The notes beneath the pieces were generated by a model, which was given only the letters and a program-made list of their open reading frames with translations, had not been told where the DNA came from and searched no databases. Source: Elmis aenea (lineage: Eukaryota > Arthropoda > Insecta > Coleoptera > Elmidae). From it: 64,000 nt of DNA. The stretch is from assembly GCA_947652605.1 (NCBI GenBank), contig OX393576.1, positions 51,808,966 through 51,872,965 of the forward strand. Reading direction: 5' to 3'. Of this stretch, positions 48,774 through 61,078 are shown piece after piece. Both the position numbers and the translations under genes were made by a program. How positions within the stretch are numbered: position 1 is the first letter of the stretch; each line of letters begins with the position of its first letter.

Positions 48774-50378
48774 CAGAGGTTCCCAATCTTTTTAAGATAT
48801 TGTACCGGTTTGTAGTAGACAATATGGTGGCGTACCAGTAAGTAAATATTTGTGGAAAAACGGGCCCAAAAAAAAAATCCTAAATTCTTAAGTGATGACT
48901 TTTTGGTCGCTTGTCTCTCTCAAATATTTTGTCGAGCAAAAAAAGTCTAATCCTACAATAAAACTTTCATACATTCCCAACTGATGACCTTTTTTTTAGG
49001 TAAATATTTTGCAAACAGAATGCAATGCTATATGTACTATTGTAATAAAAACAATTTAATTCGTAAATACTTTTATTACACTAAATATTAATGCATGTGT
49101 ATCATATATTTTCTTAAATATTGCGAAAAAATTCAGATGGTGATTCCTTATCGAAAATTAAGGGGGGTCTTCGTATAATTTTTTTTCCTTAGATGTCTCC
49201 TTTTTGAGTTAAATAAAGGGGGTTGCTTTATTTTATATCTCAAACTTGGATAAATGTAGAAGATTGATATTTGGTGGATGTTTTATACTTAGTAAAAGGT
49301 TTCCCATAGTAATATTTTCGATCATCTGCCACCTTTACAGGGGGCTGAAAAGTGCGACCCCTGTTGGTTTTTTTATCAGAAGTTTTTGGTAGGTAGTTAA
49401 GATTTTGCAATATTATTTTTTAAATTGATTTATTTAGAAACTTTTTTTGTTCTTTAGTTGTTCTCGTAAAACCTGCCGTTTTTGAGTAACAAAATAAAAC
49501 AAACTATGGCAATGGCAACCACCAAAATGAGTAGTTTTATCTTGAAATATTTGATGGATCATGTTGACTTGTTTTATTTTTTACTTAACAATTGTAGGTT
49601 TTACGAGAACAACTAAAGAACAGAAAAAGTTTGTAGATAAATCAATCGTCAAAAAAAAAAGTTTAAAATTGCAAAAGTTCAACCCACCAAAAACAAACAA
49701 CAGGGGTCGCACTTTTTAGCCTCCTGTGAAAGTGGGAGATGATTGAAAATATTACTATGGGAAACCTTTTACTAAGTATAAAACATCTATCAAATATCAT
49801 TCTTCTACATTTATCAAAATTTGAGAAATAAAATAAAAACTTAATTTTACGCTCCTCTTTAAGGGGTGTAACTTCGAAAAGAGACATCTAAGGAAAAAAA
49901 TTATATGAAAGACCCCCCTTAATTTTCAAGAAGGAATCACCGCCTGATTTTTTTTTGCAGTATTTAAGAAACACCCTGCATAGATTTAATAATAATTCTA
50001 ATTATTGTAATTAATGTGAGGGTTGCGCCTGTTTACTTTTTATCAGTGAAGAAATATCTAGTTCAATTTTGATCAGTTTAAGGCGAACATCAGACTCAAA
50101 ATTAAGCAATGATTGGTTATTTTATTTTCGGTCTGAAATTAGCGGACATCAATCATTTTCGATCACCCGATATAAACCGATAATTATTTTAAATGTACAT
50201 ATGTGTCTACAAATCTGTCACTATCTTCTTCTTCTTCTTCTACAGGCATGTGATATCATCACATAACTATATAAAAAAAAAATTAAAAAAAACTATTATT
50301 TCATTTGCTTATCGCGTACCGGTAGCTTGACATTCGCGTACCGGGACCGGTACGCGTACCACAGATTGGGAACGCCTG
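48774..50378. mobile_element. hAT element (nonautonomous) carrying a nested foldback
   Basis: The ends are CAGAGGTTCCCAATCT and AGATTGGGAACGCCTG. The exact 8-bp duplication ATCTAGGA lies at 48766-48773 and 50379-50386. GTACCGG and GCGTACC words recur near both ends. A foldback fills 49093-49978. No transposase was found. Confidence 0.92.
49093..49978. repeat. Foldback element nested in the hAT at 48774
   Basis: Right end AAACACCCTG; left end eroded. The arms of about 400 bp include AAGGGGGGTCTTCGTATAAT against ATATGAAAGACCCCCCTT, and TTTCCCATAGTAATATTTTC against AAAATATTACTATGGGAAAC. It belongs to the same family as the element at 6301-7200, with which it shares the AGTAATATTT and CAGGGG...CACTTTT blocks. 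Confidence 0.82.
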
Positions 50379-50386
50379 ATCTAGGA

Positions 50387-50940
50387 TAATGCGGTATTAT
50401 TAGCAAAGTTACAACGAACTGACTTATTTACTTGTTTATAATAATATTTTTGTTTTATTAATGATCGACTAATCCAAATGAGTTTTTGTTTTTAGACTTA
50501 ATAAAATAACGGTGTATATTTTTAAAGTCGTTCAGAAGTTTATTGATGTGCTGGTAATCTACGTCAGCTTAAACGTAAAACACAGAAGTTTACTGTATTT
50601 TAAGTACATACCTACATAAAACAGTGAATTTTATTTTAAAATATAACAGGTTTTTTATATCTTAAATCATGGTTTTTGAGTTATTATAGATTTTATAAAA
50701 AGATTGACAGGAAAAGGAATCTAAAAGAATAATAATATTTCACAACTTGGCCATATCAGAACAAATTTCTTTGAAACTTTCTAGGAAAATAGCGTCATAG
50801 TGATTTTTGACTAGTTAAAATTTTAAAATACTCGTAATATACATGGTGTACCTTATGCCCGGTCCATTTGGCTTAACTTCAAACACGAATAAGTCAATGT
50901 ATTTAAAAGGAACACTTTATATACTTTGGTAAGCCATTAA
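50387..50940. other. AT-rich DNA without recognised features
   Basis: Nothing recognised. A decayed TACATGGTGTACC near 50841 could be the outer end of the following foldback. Confidence 0.4.
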
Positions 50941-50948
50941 TATCTGCA

Positions 50949-51871
50949 ACATTCAAATATGGAATGTTCAAGTCTGGAAAATGCATCGATAGAATCATAC
51001 AAATCTCGAATCATTCAACGCTGGAATCACTCAACGATGGAACAATGCAACACGGGAATCGTTCATCGCTGGAAAGCTCAAATCTGGAATCCAGAAATGA
51101 AGAACTTTTGCTGTCCTCTGTATTACAACAGCCTAAGTATAATATAATTACAGAACACTTCGTTTATATTTTGTCTTAAATATTGTATAGTGTAAGATAA
51201 AAACATTGTGTTAACGTATCTCAAGGGCTACGAATTTGGGCAAAGTTGCATAAATATAATGCTTAGTCAATGTCAAAGAGAAAGTACCATACAAAAAGAA
51301 ATTTAAGAAATAGTGACGAGGCACGTTCAAATTATTTTTGAATGAAAAACTACTCGAGTGATAAACTAATTTTTAGTTAACAATTATCATTAAAACTAAA
51401 CACTAAAACTAAATGAAAATGATAAATATATTTTTGACACGGTCCAAACATCATTTCAACTTAATTGTTTAATTAATTAAGTTTTCCCACATTATTTTAT
51501 CTCAATGAAATAATGAAATGGTGCTAGACACAAATTTTGAATTTGACTAAGCATTATAATTACGCAACTTCGCCCCAATTTGTAGCCGTTGAGATACATT
51601 AAGAGGAAGATATTCCACTATACAATAGTTAAGACAAAATATAAAACGAAGTGTTTTGTAATTACATTATACTTGGGCTGTTGTAATAAAGAGGGCAGCA
51701 AAAATTCTTAATTTCTGGATTCCAGATTTGAGCTTTCCAGCGATTCCCTTGTTCCATGGTTCCATCGTTGCATGATTCCTGCGTTGAGTGATTCCAGCGT
51801 TGAACAATTCAAGATTTGTATGATTCTACCGGTGCATTTTCAGATTTGAACATTCCATATTTGAATGTTCC
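50949..51871. repeat. Foldback element whose arms contain a 16-bp minisatellite
   Basis: AACATTCAAATATGGAATGT at the left is inverted at the right (ACATTCCATATTTGAATGTT). Arms of about 400 bp stay complementary up to a centre near 51410. From about 50960 to 51090, and again in the right arm (51720-51860), a unit close to GGAATCATTCAACGCT repeats about eight times. Open frames here are produced by the tandem repeat and are not genes. Confidence 0.85.
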
Positions 51872-51879
51872 AACATTTC

Positions 51880-54078
51880 ATGAGGCTCCTATATTTTTAC
51901 ATTTTCTTATTGATAATGTAATTATCTTCAAAAACTATTAAATGTCAGTTATGTCTAAATTCAGTATTTTTTGAGTTATTGCGGTTTACTTGATAATTTA
52001 CGAGTACAAACCCAATATTTAGAAGAATTAAACTAGTAGGCTTTGGAAATACTTCAAAAACATAAATGTCAAATACAACTCTATTTTTATCTTTTGTCGG
52101 TATTGTGTTTATAATATTGATTTTAAAAGAAATGTAAATTTGATAATTATGAATTTCTTTGTTTTATGGAAAACAGCATAAGAAGTCAAAAACAAAACAC
52201 TGTGTATAGTTGAAAATAATTTAAGCTTCTGTAGTAAATGACTAAAAACAACTTTTATGAAAAACTTTTTTTTTTTTGTAAAGTTGTCACAGGACGAGAT
52301 ATTGATCCGTTACGATACGTTTTGTATATGTCGTAGGCATAATGTGAAATCCGGCATTTTATAAAACGCCTAGGCACAAAACTATTAGCTTCATTTTTAT
52401 TAGTTATTTAAAAAAAAACTTTACTCAACCTTTAACCTGACCCTCTACTACTGACCAAATGAATGAGGGTCAGGTTGAAGGTTGGTCAAAGCTTTTTTTT
52501 TTGTATGAATACAAATGTATGGGCCTAAGAAAAAGTCATAATTTGCCGGCTTTTTATAAAATGCCTAGGCGTTTTATAAAATGCCGGATTTCACATTATG
52601 CATACGACATATACACTGTATAAGATGTTGGCAGCTGATGTATTGATTTCCTGAAAATATTAAAAACAGATTCCCGTGTTAACTGCGATCTAATATTATC
52701 TCAAAATAAGTTTATTACAGCCAACTGTAAAATGAAGTGCAGATGAAACAGAAATCTTAAGATGTCTTGTCAATTAAAAAAATAGAATGACTTGTGAGAT
52801 TTTTAACATTAGTTAATAAACGTGTTATATTTTAAATGTCGGAAGACTTATTTATTCTTTGAGAAACTATACGATTACAAACAAATATCTTAACAACAAA
52901 CATGTGAGCTAATGAATATCCTAAATGTAATTTGGAATCAATAAATAAAAGTAATTTTTTGGGAAATTTACGCATAATAATTATTCTATTAGAGTATAAT
53001 TGGTGTAAATCGTGTTTTATCCGAGCTAAAATTTTTTCGTTAGGTACCTCGAATAACTAAAGAAAAGTTGTAAATGTCATGAAGCAATTTATTGAAAATC
53101 GCTGTAGAAATTTATTGAATATTGTCAATTAAATATTTGGCTTATGCTCAAAATCAACACACACTTCTATTTTGCGGTAGTATTAACTGTTCGTTTTATT
53201 TTCGCTTTTAAAGTGAGATGGCCCTTTAATTAGGCGACAAATAAATTATAAGCTGCGCAGTTTAAATCTAACCAATTTAAATTTGTTTGTGCCGCATATC
53301 TATGTTAATTTGAACACTTGTTTCATATAGAAAACAGTTATTTCAGTCCCAAGCTCAAAAGAAATATCTTAAGTTTGTTTTAAGGTTAGCTTAGCAAAAC
53401 ATATATCATATCCTTGATAGATATTGGCACATAATGATTTAGCGAAATGTTATTATTTTACTGTCATTAAAGTATCGAAAATGATTTGAAAATATATATT
53501 TTTTAAAATAAGCAAGTTTAAAACAATTTATTTGATTTAAACAATCTTAATTCCTATAAAGGAGACAATAATTAAAAGTTATAGCTAGGAGTTGAATCGT
53601 TTTCGTATTAGCTTAAAGTAATAAAAAGTGATTGAGTTTTAAAAATGTAATTCAAGACACGTGTATTATTTTAGATGTATTTAGACTTGATGTTTCCTAT
53701 ACAGACTTAATAATACATACATACACTGGGTTGCTGTCTGTTTATTTCTATTAAGTAAGTAGTGGCCTTGCGTAGTTCAAGTGTAAATCTTATTTACATA
53801 GACAAACTGTTAACGGAAGTACAATGCGGGTGGGCGATGCCTTCTGTATTAAATTTCAGTTTAAGTTTGTAATCTCAATCCTATTATTTCGGAAAAGAAA
53901 TTAAAACGGTCAACCTTTTTTCTATCTAAGGTCCATCAATTTTTATAGATCTATAAAGTATGCTATATAACTCTTTTATTTTATTTTAAGCTAATGAATC
54001 TAGAAATGGTCTTAATTGATTGAGGAAAATCGCAAAATGCTCAATTATTATACTTAAGCAAACTCAAGTGCAATAAGA
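51880..54078. other. AT-rich DNA with one palindrome (52325-52613)
   Basis: Apart from the palindrome listed separately, nothing was recognised. Confidence 0.45.
52325..52613. repeat. 289-bp palindromic element
   Basis: TATATGTCGTAGGCATAATG at the left is inverted at the right as CATTATGCATACGACATATA. GAAATCCGGCATTTTATAAA and its partner follow inside. Near the centre CAACCTTTAACCTGACCCTC pairs with GAGGGTCAGGTTGAAGGTTG around a ~20-base loop. Confidence 0.85.
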
Positions 54079-54086
54079 CTTTAAAA

Positions 54087-55270
54087 CAGGGACTAAAAAC
54101 GAAAAAAATTTCGTTCGTTTCTGTTCGGAACGAAAAAGAAATATATCGTTTTCGTTCTTTTCGTTCTAACCGAAAAAATTCCTTTTTCGTTTTCGTGAAC
54201 CGAAAAAATAACGGTTAAAACCGGTTTTAAATTTTGTTTGTCGTTAAACAATCGAGGACAAATTTTTTTTTTCAAGTCACTACAACCCTCTATTAATACT
54301 AGAATAATATTTGCGTCTCCACTAAAATATAAATGATGACGATTGGTTTTGACGCTCACGGACAGCATATTTTAGACTGGCGAACCGCCGCCATATTAAA
54401 TTTACCAAATCGTTAAACACATTAACATTTAAGCATTTTATTTAGTATAACACCCGTAAGGTGCAAAAATACAACTTGATTAGTTTAAATTGTACACACG
54501 ATTTTTATTTAAAAATATAAAAATGTAGCAGTGCTGTTTTAAATTTGTTTTAGTACTAAAAATCTATGAATTTGAATTAAATTAGATCCCGCTGTAATTA
54601 TTTTAAAAGAAAAGAATTAATTCAAGTGCATAATTCACTAAATGTTTCTATGAATGTTATAAATAAAAAAAATATATTAGAAAAAAAACGTATCTATATT
54701 AACTCTAAACGCAAATAGAACATACACATTAATAATATATCAAAAATTAACTTGAAATATACTCTAACTTAAAGGTTTGTACATACCATACATCATACAA
54801 TACACATTTTCACAATCCAATCAAACTTACTAGCAACACATCTTCCAATAAATCTTCTTTTACATTAGCCCTTTTCGAAGTAAGAATAAATTTTACTTTT
54901 ATGAACTCTAAAGCAGTCTAAACACAATTAAAACATACACATTAATAATATATATCCAATCAAGTGTACAGAGAATATCTGTACCGTTTCTTGTGTTACA
55001 CGAAACTGCAAGTATAAACAATAAATTTCAAGTGAGATTTTTTACTGCCTCGTGGTGTCTCCCTATCATAGAAGGTGAATTCGGGTTTGTGTTTAACAAA
55101 TAAAATTTAAATAGTGATAAAACCGGTTAAAACCGGTTTTGGATAATATTTATTTCGTTTTCGTTCTTGAACGAAAAATAATAGTTCGTTTTCGTTTTCA
55201 TTTTCGTTCTTAGAAAATTTTCGGTTAATTTCGTTTAACGTTTTCGTTTTCGTTCCGTTCTCAGTCCCTG
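54087..55270. mobile_element. hAT-type MITE with CGTTTTCGTT / AACCGGTT subterminal words
   Basis: The ends are CAGGGACTAAAAACG and CGTTCTCAGTCCCTG. The exact 8-bp duplication CTTTAAAA lies at 54079-54086 and 55271-55278. Both subterminal regions repeat TTCGTTTTCGTT-type words, and AAAACCGGTTTT lies about 125-160 bp from each end, as in the element at 33398. It is 1184 bp and noncoding. Confidence 0.92.
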
Positions 55271-55399
55271 CTTTAAAATAACAAAGCAGTCTTGTACATG
55301 ATGGACCAAATTCTAATGTTTCACGGGGTATCTCAGTTACAATGATGGTTATCGAAAATCTGATATCTCTCTCTTGGGCTATTGTTTTGTATGAGAAAA

Positions 55400-56706
55400 C
55401 AACACCTAAGTAATCAGATTTTTTATATCGCTTTGCACTTTTGCACTATTGACGAAAAATGAAATTTCATCATTTTTGAACCATAACTTCTTTATTTATT
55501 AAAATAGAACAAAACGTTATCAAGTTTTTGTATACAGATTTTAAGCTTACATTAAAAACCATTTTTTTTTGCGAATTTGACTTTCGACATATGAAGTAAA
55601 CTTATATTTGTTTAAACAGAAACGCTGTACTGGCGGTTATTTAAATGGAGCATCTTCTAACGAATCCATCGATACCAATAACTTGTATTTTTGTTAAGAG
55701 TTTGCTTCAAAAACTTCATTTTATTGTGAAAATTTATTAAGAGATCCTGTTAATCGCAGTACACTGTGCATAACTACAACAAAACAAATGATCGTTGTTT
55801 TATGTTTAACTACTATAGTCATTTAATTAAAAAGTCTAAAAATTTTGGTAATCATTTTTACATAATTAGATTACTGCGATTTAGAGGATCTCTTAATAAA
55901 TTTTCACAATAATTTGAAATTTTTGAAGCAAACTCTTAACAAAAATACAAGTTATTGGTATCGATGGATTCATTAGAAGATGCTCCATTTAAATAACCGC
56001 TAGTACCAGCATGGTTCCATTTAAAAAAATTGACTTTTTGTCAAAAAACCGATTCCGCAACCTTCAAAGCCGATTAAAGTAACCTAAATGTCATTTAAAA
56101 TTTACAAAAACGTTTTTTGGACAATTGTTGACATAATAAAAATCAATTTGTGCAGGTCACGGCACCCTTAATAAAAAACTAAATTTTGTTTAAAAAAAAA
56201 ATTTGAGATAAAAATTAACCAAAATAGTGCATTTGTATCCAAAATCGCTTCCTCTTCCCAAAAATGTAAAAATATACAGGGTGTTCCATTTAAAATAACA
56301 AAGTTGGGGTCATTTCCGGCTAAACCGGAAGTGAAACAAATGTGTGCATGTGCTCAAAAAGCCCGGTTTTTTGCACATATCATATGTCTAAATTTTCATT
56401 TATTTAAAATTAAAAAAAAGAGGGGGTATACCACATATCATTTACACCCGGTATAAGGTCATAGCCAACTGAGGTATCTTAAAAAAAATATAAGAGCGTT
56501 ATATTTCGAAAGTCAAGGTAGCTAAGAAAATTCAATTTGTTTTTTTAAATTAAGAATTAAAGTGTTAATAAAAAACCTAAATAATATTTTGTTCTACTTT
56601 AACAAATTAATATAGAATTTAAAGCAAATTTTAAAAATGATGAAATTTTATTTTTCGTCTACAGTGCCAAAATGGGAAGCGATATAAGAAATCTGATTAC
56701 ACAGGC
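55400..56706. repeat. Nested foldback region
   Basis: Outer arms: TAATCAGATTTTTTATATCGC near 55412 pairs with GCGATATAAGAAATCTGATTA near 56683, and GAAATTTCATCATTTTT near 55462 pairs with AAAAATGATGAAATTTTA near 56633. Inside is a second, tighter foldback at 55624-56010. A further CAGGGTGTTCC end starts near 56277. Boundaries of the outer element are approximate. Confidence 0.65.
55624..56010. repeat. Inner foldback
   Basis: GTACTGGCGGTTATTTAAAT pairs with ATTTAAATAACCGCTAGTAC. Complementarity runs through CATCGATACCAATAACTTG and AAATTTATTAAGAGATCC, each with its partner, to a loop of about 100 bp. Noncoding. Confidence 0.8.
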
Positions 56707-56779
56707 GTTTTTATTTCAATTTTTTTTTTAAAGACCGATATCAAATTTTTGCTAACTATAACCTAGACACCCGGTACAG

Positions 56780-57825
56780 TAATTACTATCTACTACTAGA
56801 ACCCCTGTTCTAGTCTAGACCATTGTTTCTCAAAGAATAGTCGCGGACTCGGGGGTCCCTGAATACTTCTAGAGGGGTATGTTTAACAACAAAAGAATGT
56901 TATTTTAAATTTTGTAGTTTATCAAACACAATTACTCTTAAATTACAAAATGGTTAATTTTTACTTTTTACAACGCTTTGATTTACAAAAATTGATGACA
57001 AAGTATTTACAACTTTTGCACAGTTTTTTTCGCACTGTACAGACCTTTGGTTATCGAGTCTTGGTGGATCGGAATTCTACATAATAATTTTCTTAGTTTT
57101 TAAATCATAAATACCGCTATTTAATTTACAAATTTATCTATATTTTTACAAATATATTTGATTCGTGTATTAAAATTGTTTTTCATTGTTCGTGCAATTT
57201 TTTTTTGTAATATTTCTGCTTGTACATTTAGAAGTTTACAAGGAAAACTTACATTAGTTAATTGTGGGTTTACTTAAATTTCTAGCTAACAAATTTGTTA
57301 CCGGATCACAGTCACGTAGAGGATGCGAAGTTTTTGGTTTCTTCTTTGACACACTCTCTTTACATTGGGGTTATATTCTCATTAAGGCAAGAGAAATGCG
57401 GGTATCTCGTGTTCATATTTTACAAAGGCACTATAATTTAACATGGAAAAGGATTTCCGTAGTAAAATTGTATCGTTTGGAATTTATTATTTCAGTTAAG
57501 CAGTCCGTTTATGTGAGTTTGACGATCAATAATTTTATAAATAATTATAAACATTAAAACAGAGTGTTTCAACATTATAAATTACTTTAAAAAAAGAAAC
57601 ATTAATTTATAAGTTTACGTTACAATTACTGTGAAAAAGCTTTCTGATTATCATTGAATAATGCAATGCTTAATTATTTTTGTTTTCTTTATCTCCTTAA
57701 TGCGTATAAAAAATAAAAGCTTAAACAACTGTTTTGTGAATTATTTTTATTACAATGGATAAAGCACAAAACGCTAGTAAGGGAAAGACGGGGTAGGAGA
57801 ATTTTCGCATCCCTTTACATAGAGT
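56780..57825. other. AT-rich DNA with a possible lone hAT end
   Basis: ATTGTTTCTCAAAGAATAGT near 56822 resembles a hAT terminus, but no partner end was found. An open frame at 57264-57557 has no recognisable domain. Confidence 0.4.
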
Positions 57826-58046
57826 ATAACTGAGTGGTGGTATGGCAGAAGTTGATATGTCCAAAATTTTCATTTTTTAGTTTTCAGTTGAAATGGTTTT
57901 CATAAGTTGGCACAATCCGATAAGTCAAAATTTTACAGACGAGAGGGCTATGGGCAGTGGTAAATATTGATATGTCTTAATCTGTTAAAAGGGAGGTGGG
58001 CAAAACATGATAATGTCACTCATTTGGTATTGGTTATGTCTACATA

Positions 58047-59818
58047 CAGGGTGTTGCTTTACGTAATGGCCAAACTTAAAGAGCATGTTCCTTGAGTCAA
58101 TTTAAGCAAAAAATGTTATATAAACCATAGTCCAAAACTCGATGGTTATCGAATTACAGACCTTTAATGTTTATTAAAAAAAATAATATTTTAACATAAA
58201 AAAGTATGAAATACCGCTTTTATCTTCTAAAATATTGATTTAACGACAAAATGTTTTTTATAAAAGATGCATGGCTATCTTTTCTGCGTCTTATGGTGTA
58301 TTCGATTTTGTTTTGTTTTTTAAGGGTTTATTTGCTATGGCAACCAACCTAGTTATTTTAAATAGAACACCCTAGATATTATTACATTTTTGGATTTGTC
58401 TTTAAGGGCGTAATGCTCGTGTTAGTTATGAGACATGTTGTAGGGTATACATTACTCGTTTATTAAAAAAGGTAATCATATGAGGAAAAAAGCCTTCAAT
58501 TGTCGATGAACTAATTGATGTCCCTACGTTATTCAAATTTTTTTTTTTTTTAAACAAGGCGCAAAAAAATTGTTTAAAATTGCCCATTTTGATAGTTCAG
58601 TAATATTGTAAAAATTTGTAAATAATCAATATATGAGGACATAGATACTTACATTGAAACTTTTACTTTACAAATCAGTTTTCCTGTAAATAATATATTT
58701 ACAAATAACATTGCAATTCTTATGTAACAAGTGCATGTTTTGCTAAAATATCAAATACACATTGCCTAACTATCAGGCGCTTTGCAAGGTATCGTTGTTT
58801 TTTTGTGGCATTAAGATAAGCTACACTGTAAAACTAGGTATTTAAATGTTTTCTAATCGACTAGCTGACTAGGGACTAACTAAATAAACACGCCGGGGAA
58901 TTGTAACATGCTTTGATGTATAAAATCTATGAGTCGTCCGCTTTTTTAAAAACAGTGTACCATAACTCATTCAGGCAATTAAGCTGTCAATCCAACAATG
59001 AAACATCTACCTCCTAACATCTATGGATACGTATACTTATGCTACGTCAATAACGCGATTTATATAAGTTCATCTCATTCAGAACTATGTTGACTCTCTC
59101 GTAGTTAAATTTTATTTCGTTAGCATTACACCCTTAAATGTACTTTATAAAATGTGGAAGGTCATATATGCCTAAAATTAACCGTTTTCGAGTAATTAAT
59201 TTTTTTCCCGAAAATTTTGAGCGATGTTGCAACAAACATACCCTGTATTATATTTCAAAATTTTAAATAATACAAATCGTGTACACAGTTATAGAAAGCA
59301 TAACATCCAAACGAATTTCGGTTGTCACGACACATTTCTTAAATATTGAAATTTTTTTAAAGAACTACATCGCTCAAAATTTTCGAGAAAAAAATTGATT
59401 ACTCGAAAACGGTTAAGTTCAGGCCTATATGACCTTTCATTTTATAAAGTACATTTAAAGACGAATCCAAAAATGTAATAATATACATGGTGTTCTATTT
59501 AAAATAAGTAGCTTGGTTGCCATAGCAAATAAACCGTAAAAAACAAAACAAAATCGAGTATACCATAAGGCGCAGAAATGATAGCCATGAATCTTTTATA
59601 TAAAACGTTTTGTTTGTTGTTAAATTAATATTTTAGAAGATAAAAGCGGTATATCATACTTTTTTATGTTAAAATTTGCCTTTTTTTATAAACTTTAAAG
59701 GACTATAATTCGATAACCATCGAGTTTTGGACTATGTGTTCTTTATATAACCTTTTTTGCTTAAATTGACTCAAGGAACATGCTTCTTAAGTTTGGCCGT
59801 TACGTCATGCAACACCTG
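58047..59818. repeat. Compound foldback A-B-A'
   Basis: Unit A (58047 to about 58375) starts CAGGGTGTTGCTTTACGTAA and ends AAATAGAACACCCTAG. Unit A' (59486-59818) is its reverse complement, ending CATGCAACACCTG. Between them lies an inner block with its own inverted pairs, such as AATGTACTTTATAAAATG (59138) against CATTTTATAAAGTACATT. About 700 bp (58416-59123) has no partner and looks like a later insertion or arm loss. Confidence 0.75.
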
Positions 59819-60434
59819 TTAATATGATTGTACTAATGCTAAGTCTGCTTATTCTGTAAATGTAAATTTTTAATAAAATACCAGCGATTTATATATTTTT
59901 TGATATTCTATGGGTAAAAATTGGCAGTTTTTTTTTAAACACTGTGGGTGGCTCATTTTGCCTCAGTAGGGGCCTAAATTTGCAGTAGAGCATCAAATAT
60001 GCACTTTATTATCATGTGGCTTAATCCATGGGGTGTCAAGAGCCACCCCTTGAATTTTAAAAAATCCAAGTTTTTATGAGTTCTGAGCTTTTGTCAAACT
60101 ATAGGGCATGCAGTTTGTATCCTTTCAGGCAATTTTCAAACACAGAACCTTTCAAGTTTTATAATTACATGAAAGAACGTAAAAGACTTTGTGGAAAAAT
60201 GGCTTAAGTCACCCCGCGCGACGGTACTATGTAGGTGTCGCCCCCCCACCCCCAGATTAAAGATTATTTTGATTGAAAACAGGTAGATGTCAAAGTATGA
60301 ATATAACCATTTATTAAACTTACTTGTGATTATATACTCACATTTAGTGATTTTATAATAACGACTGAAAGTTATTTCTTTGATTTCTCAAAAACATGAA
60401 AAAGTGACATATCAACTTCTGCCATACCACCACA

Positions 60435-61065
60435 CAGGGCCGGATTTACGTATAAGCAAAACAAGCAATTGCTTAGGGCCCCGGCCTTTTTGGGGCCCCG
60501 GACCCCGGATTCCAGGGCCCGGAAAAAAATTCGAAAGATGTTAATAGTGATTTTAGTGTTGAAATTTTTATTTTTTTTACGTACCTACATATGTGAAAGA
60601 CGCATATCCTAATATTAAGTTTAATCACAGAGAGCTGTACCTTTTAATATGCCATGACAACATTTCTTTAGCATTTCCAAACATTGAAACAATTTTGCGT
60701 TTGTATTTAAGTTTAATGATATCAAACTGTACTGGCGAACGATCGTTCAGTAAATTAAAAAGAATAAAAAACTATATGCGAACGACTATGGCTCAGGAAA
60801 AATTGGTCGATTTATGTATTCTGAGCATGGAACACGATAAGCTGCGGATTTTTTGCTTCAATGATATAATCGACCAATTTTCCACCGCCAAAAGTAGAAA
60901 AAAAAATGTTGTAATGATTTTGATATTTTTGATGTGATTATGCATTTATATTTATTATACATAAAAAGATAATAAGAGTATTTTTTATATTTTTAAAATT
61001 CACTTTTTTGGGGGGCCAAACAAAATTTAGTGCTTAGGGCCCCGCAATTCCTAAATCAGGCCCTG
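60435..61065 (+). mobile_element. hAT element, internally deleted
   Basis: It starts CAGGGCCGGATTTACG and ends CTAAATCAGGCCCTG. The exact 8-bp duplication CCACCACA lies at 60427-60434 and 61066-61073. GCTTAGGGCCCCG words lie inside both ends, in opposite orientation. It carries the end of a transposase on the plus strand. It is 631 bp. Confidence 0.94.
60593..60937 (+). pseudogene. hAT transposase C-terminal fragment
   Basis: The open frame of about 115 residues contains NIETILRLYLSL and then [18 protein letters not shown] and AQEKLVDLCILSMEHD, the hAT dimerisation domain. It is related to but clearly different from the fragment at 16889. The catalytic part is deleted. A downstream initiation codon or fusion would be needed for expression, so I treat it as a relic. 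Confidence 0.9.
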
Positions 61066-61078
61066 CCACCACAGACAC

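Larger units (their letters stand above)
57830..61078. mobile_element. Outer TIR element containing a foldback and a hAT insertion
   Basis: GGTGGTATGGCAGAAGTTGA just inside the left end is inverted near 60430 (TCAACTTCTGCCATACCACC). The right end is interrupted by the hAT at 60435-61065, after which GACAC TATAACT follows. TATAACT also precedes the left end, a possible target duplication. It is therefore probably the oldest layer of this nest; exact ends are uncertain. Confidence 0.55.

Noticed and set aside
50959..51179. Periodic peptide frames (SLE/ESSNLES-like)
   Set aside because: Produced by the 16-bp tandem repeat in the foldback arm, not by a gene.
54093..54368. 91-residue minus-strand frame
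   Set aside because: Lies across the repetitive end of the hAT MITE at 54087; translation of terminal repeats.
57264..57557. 97-residue open frame on the plus strand
   Set aside because: No recognised domain, no splice or promoter context, and base composition like the surrounding noncoding DNA.
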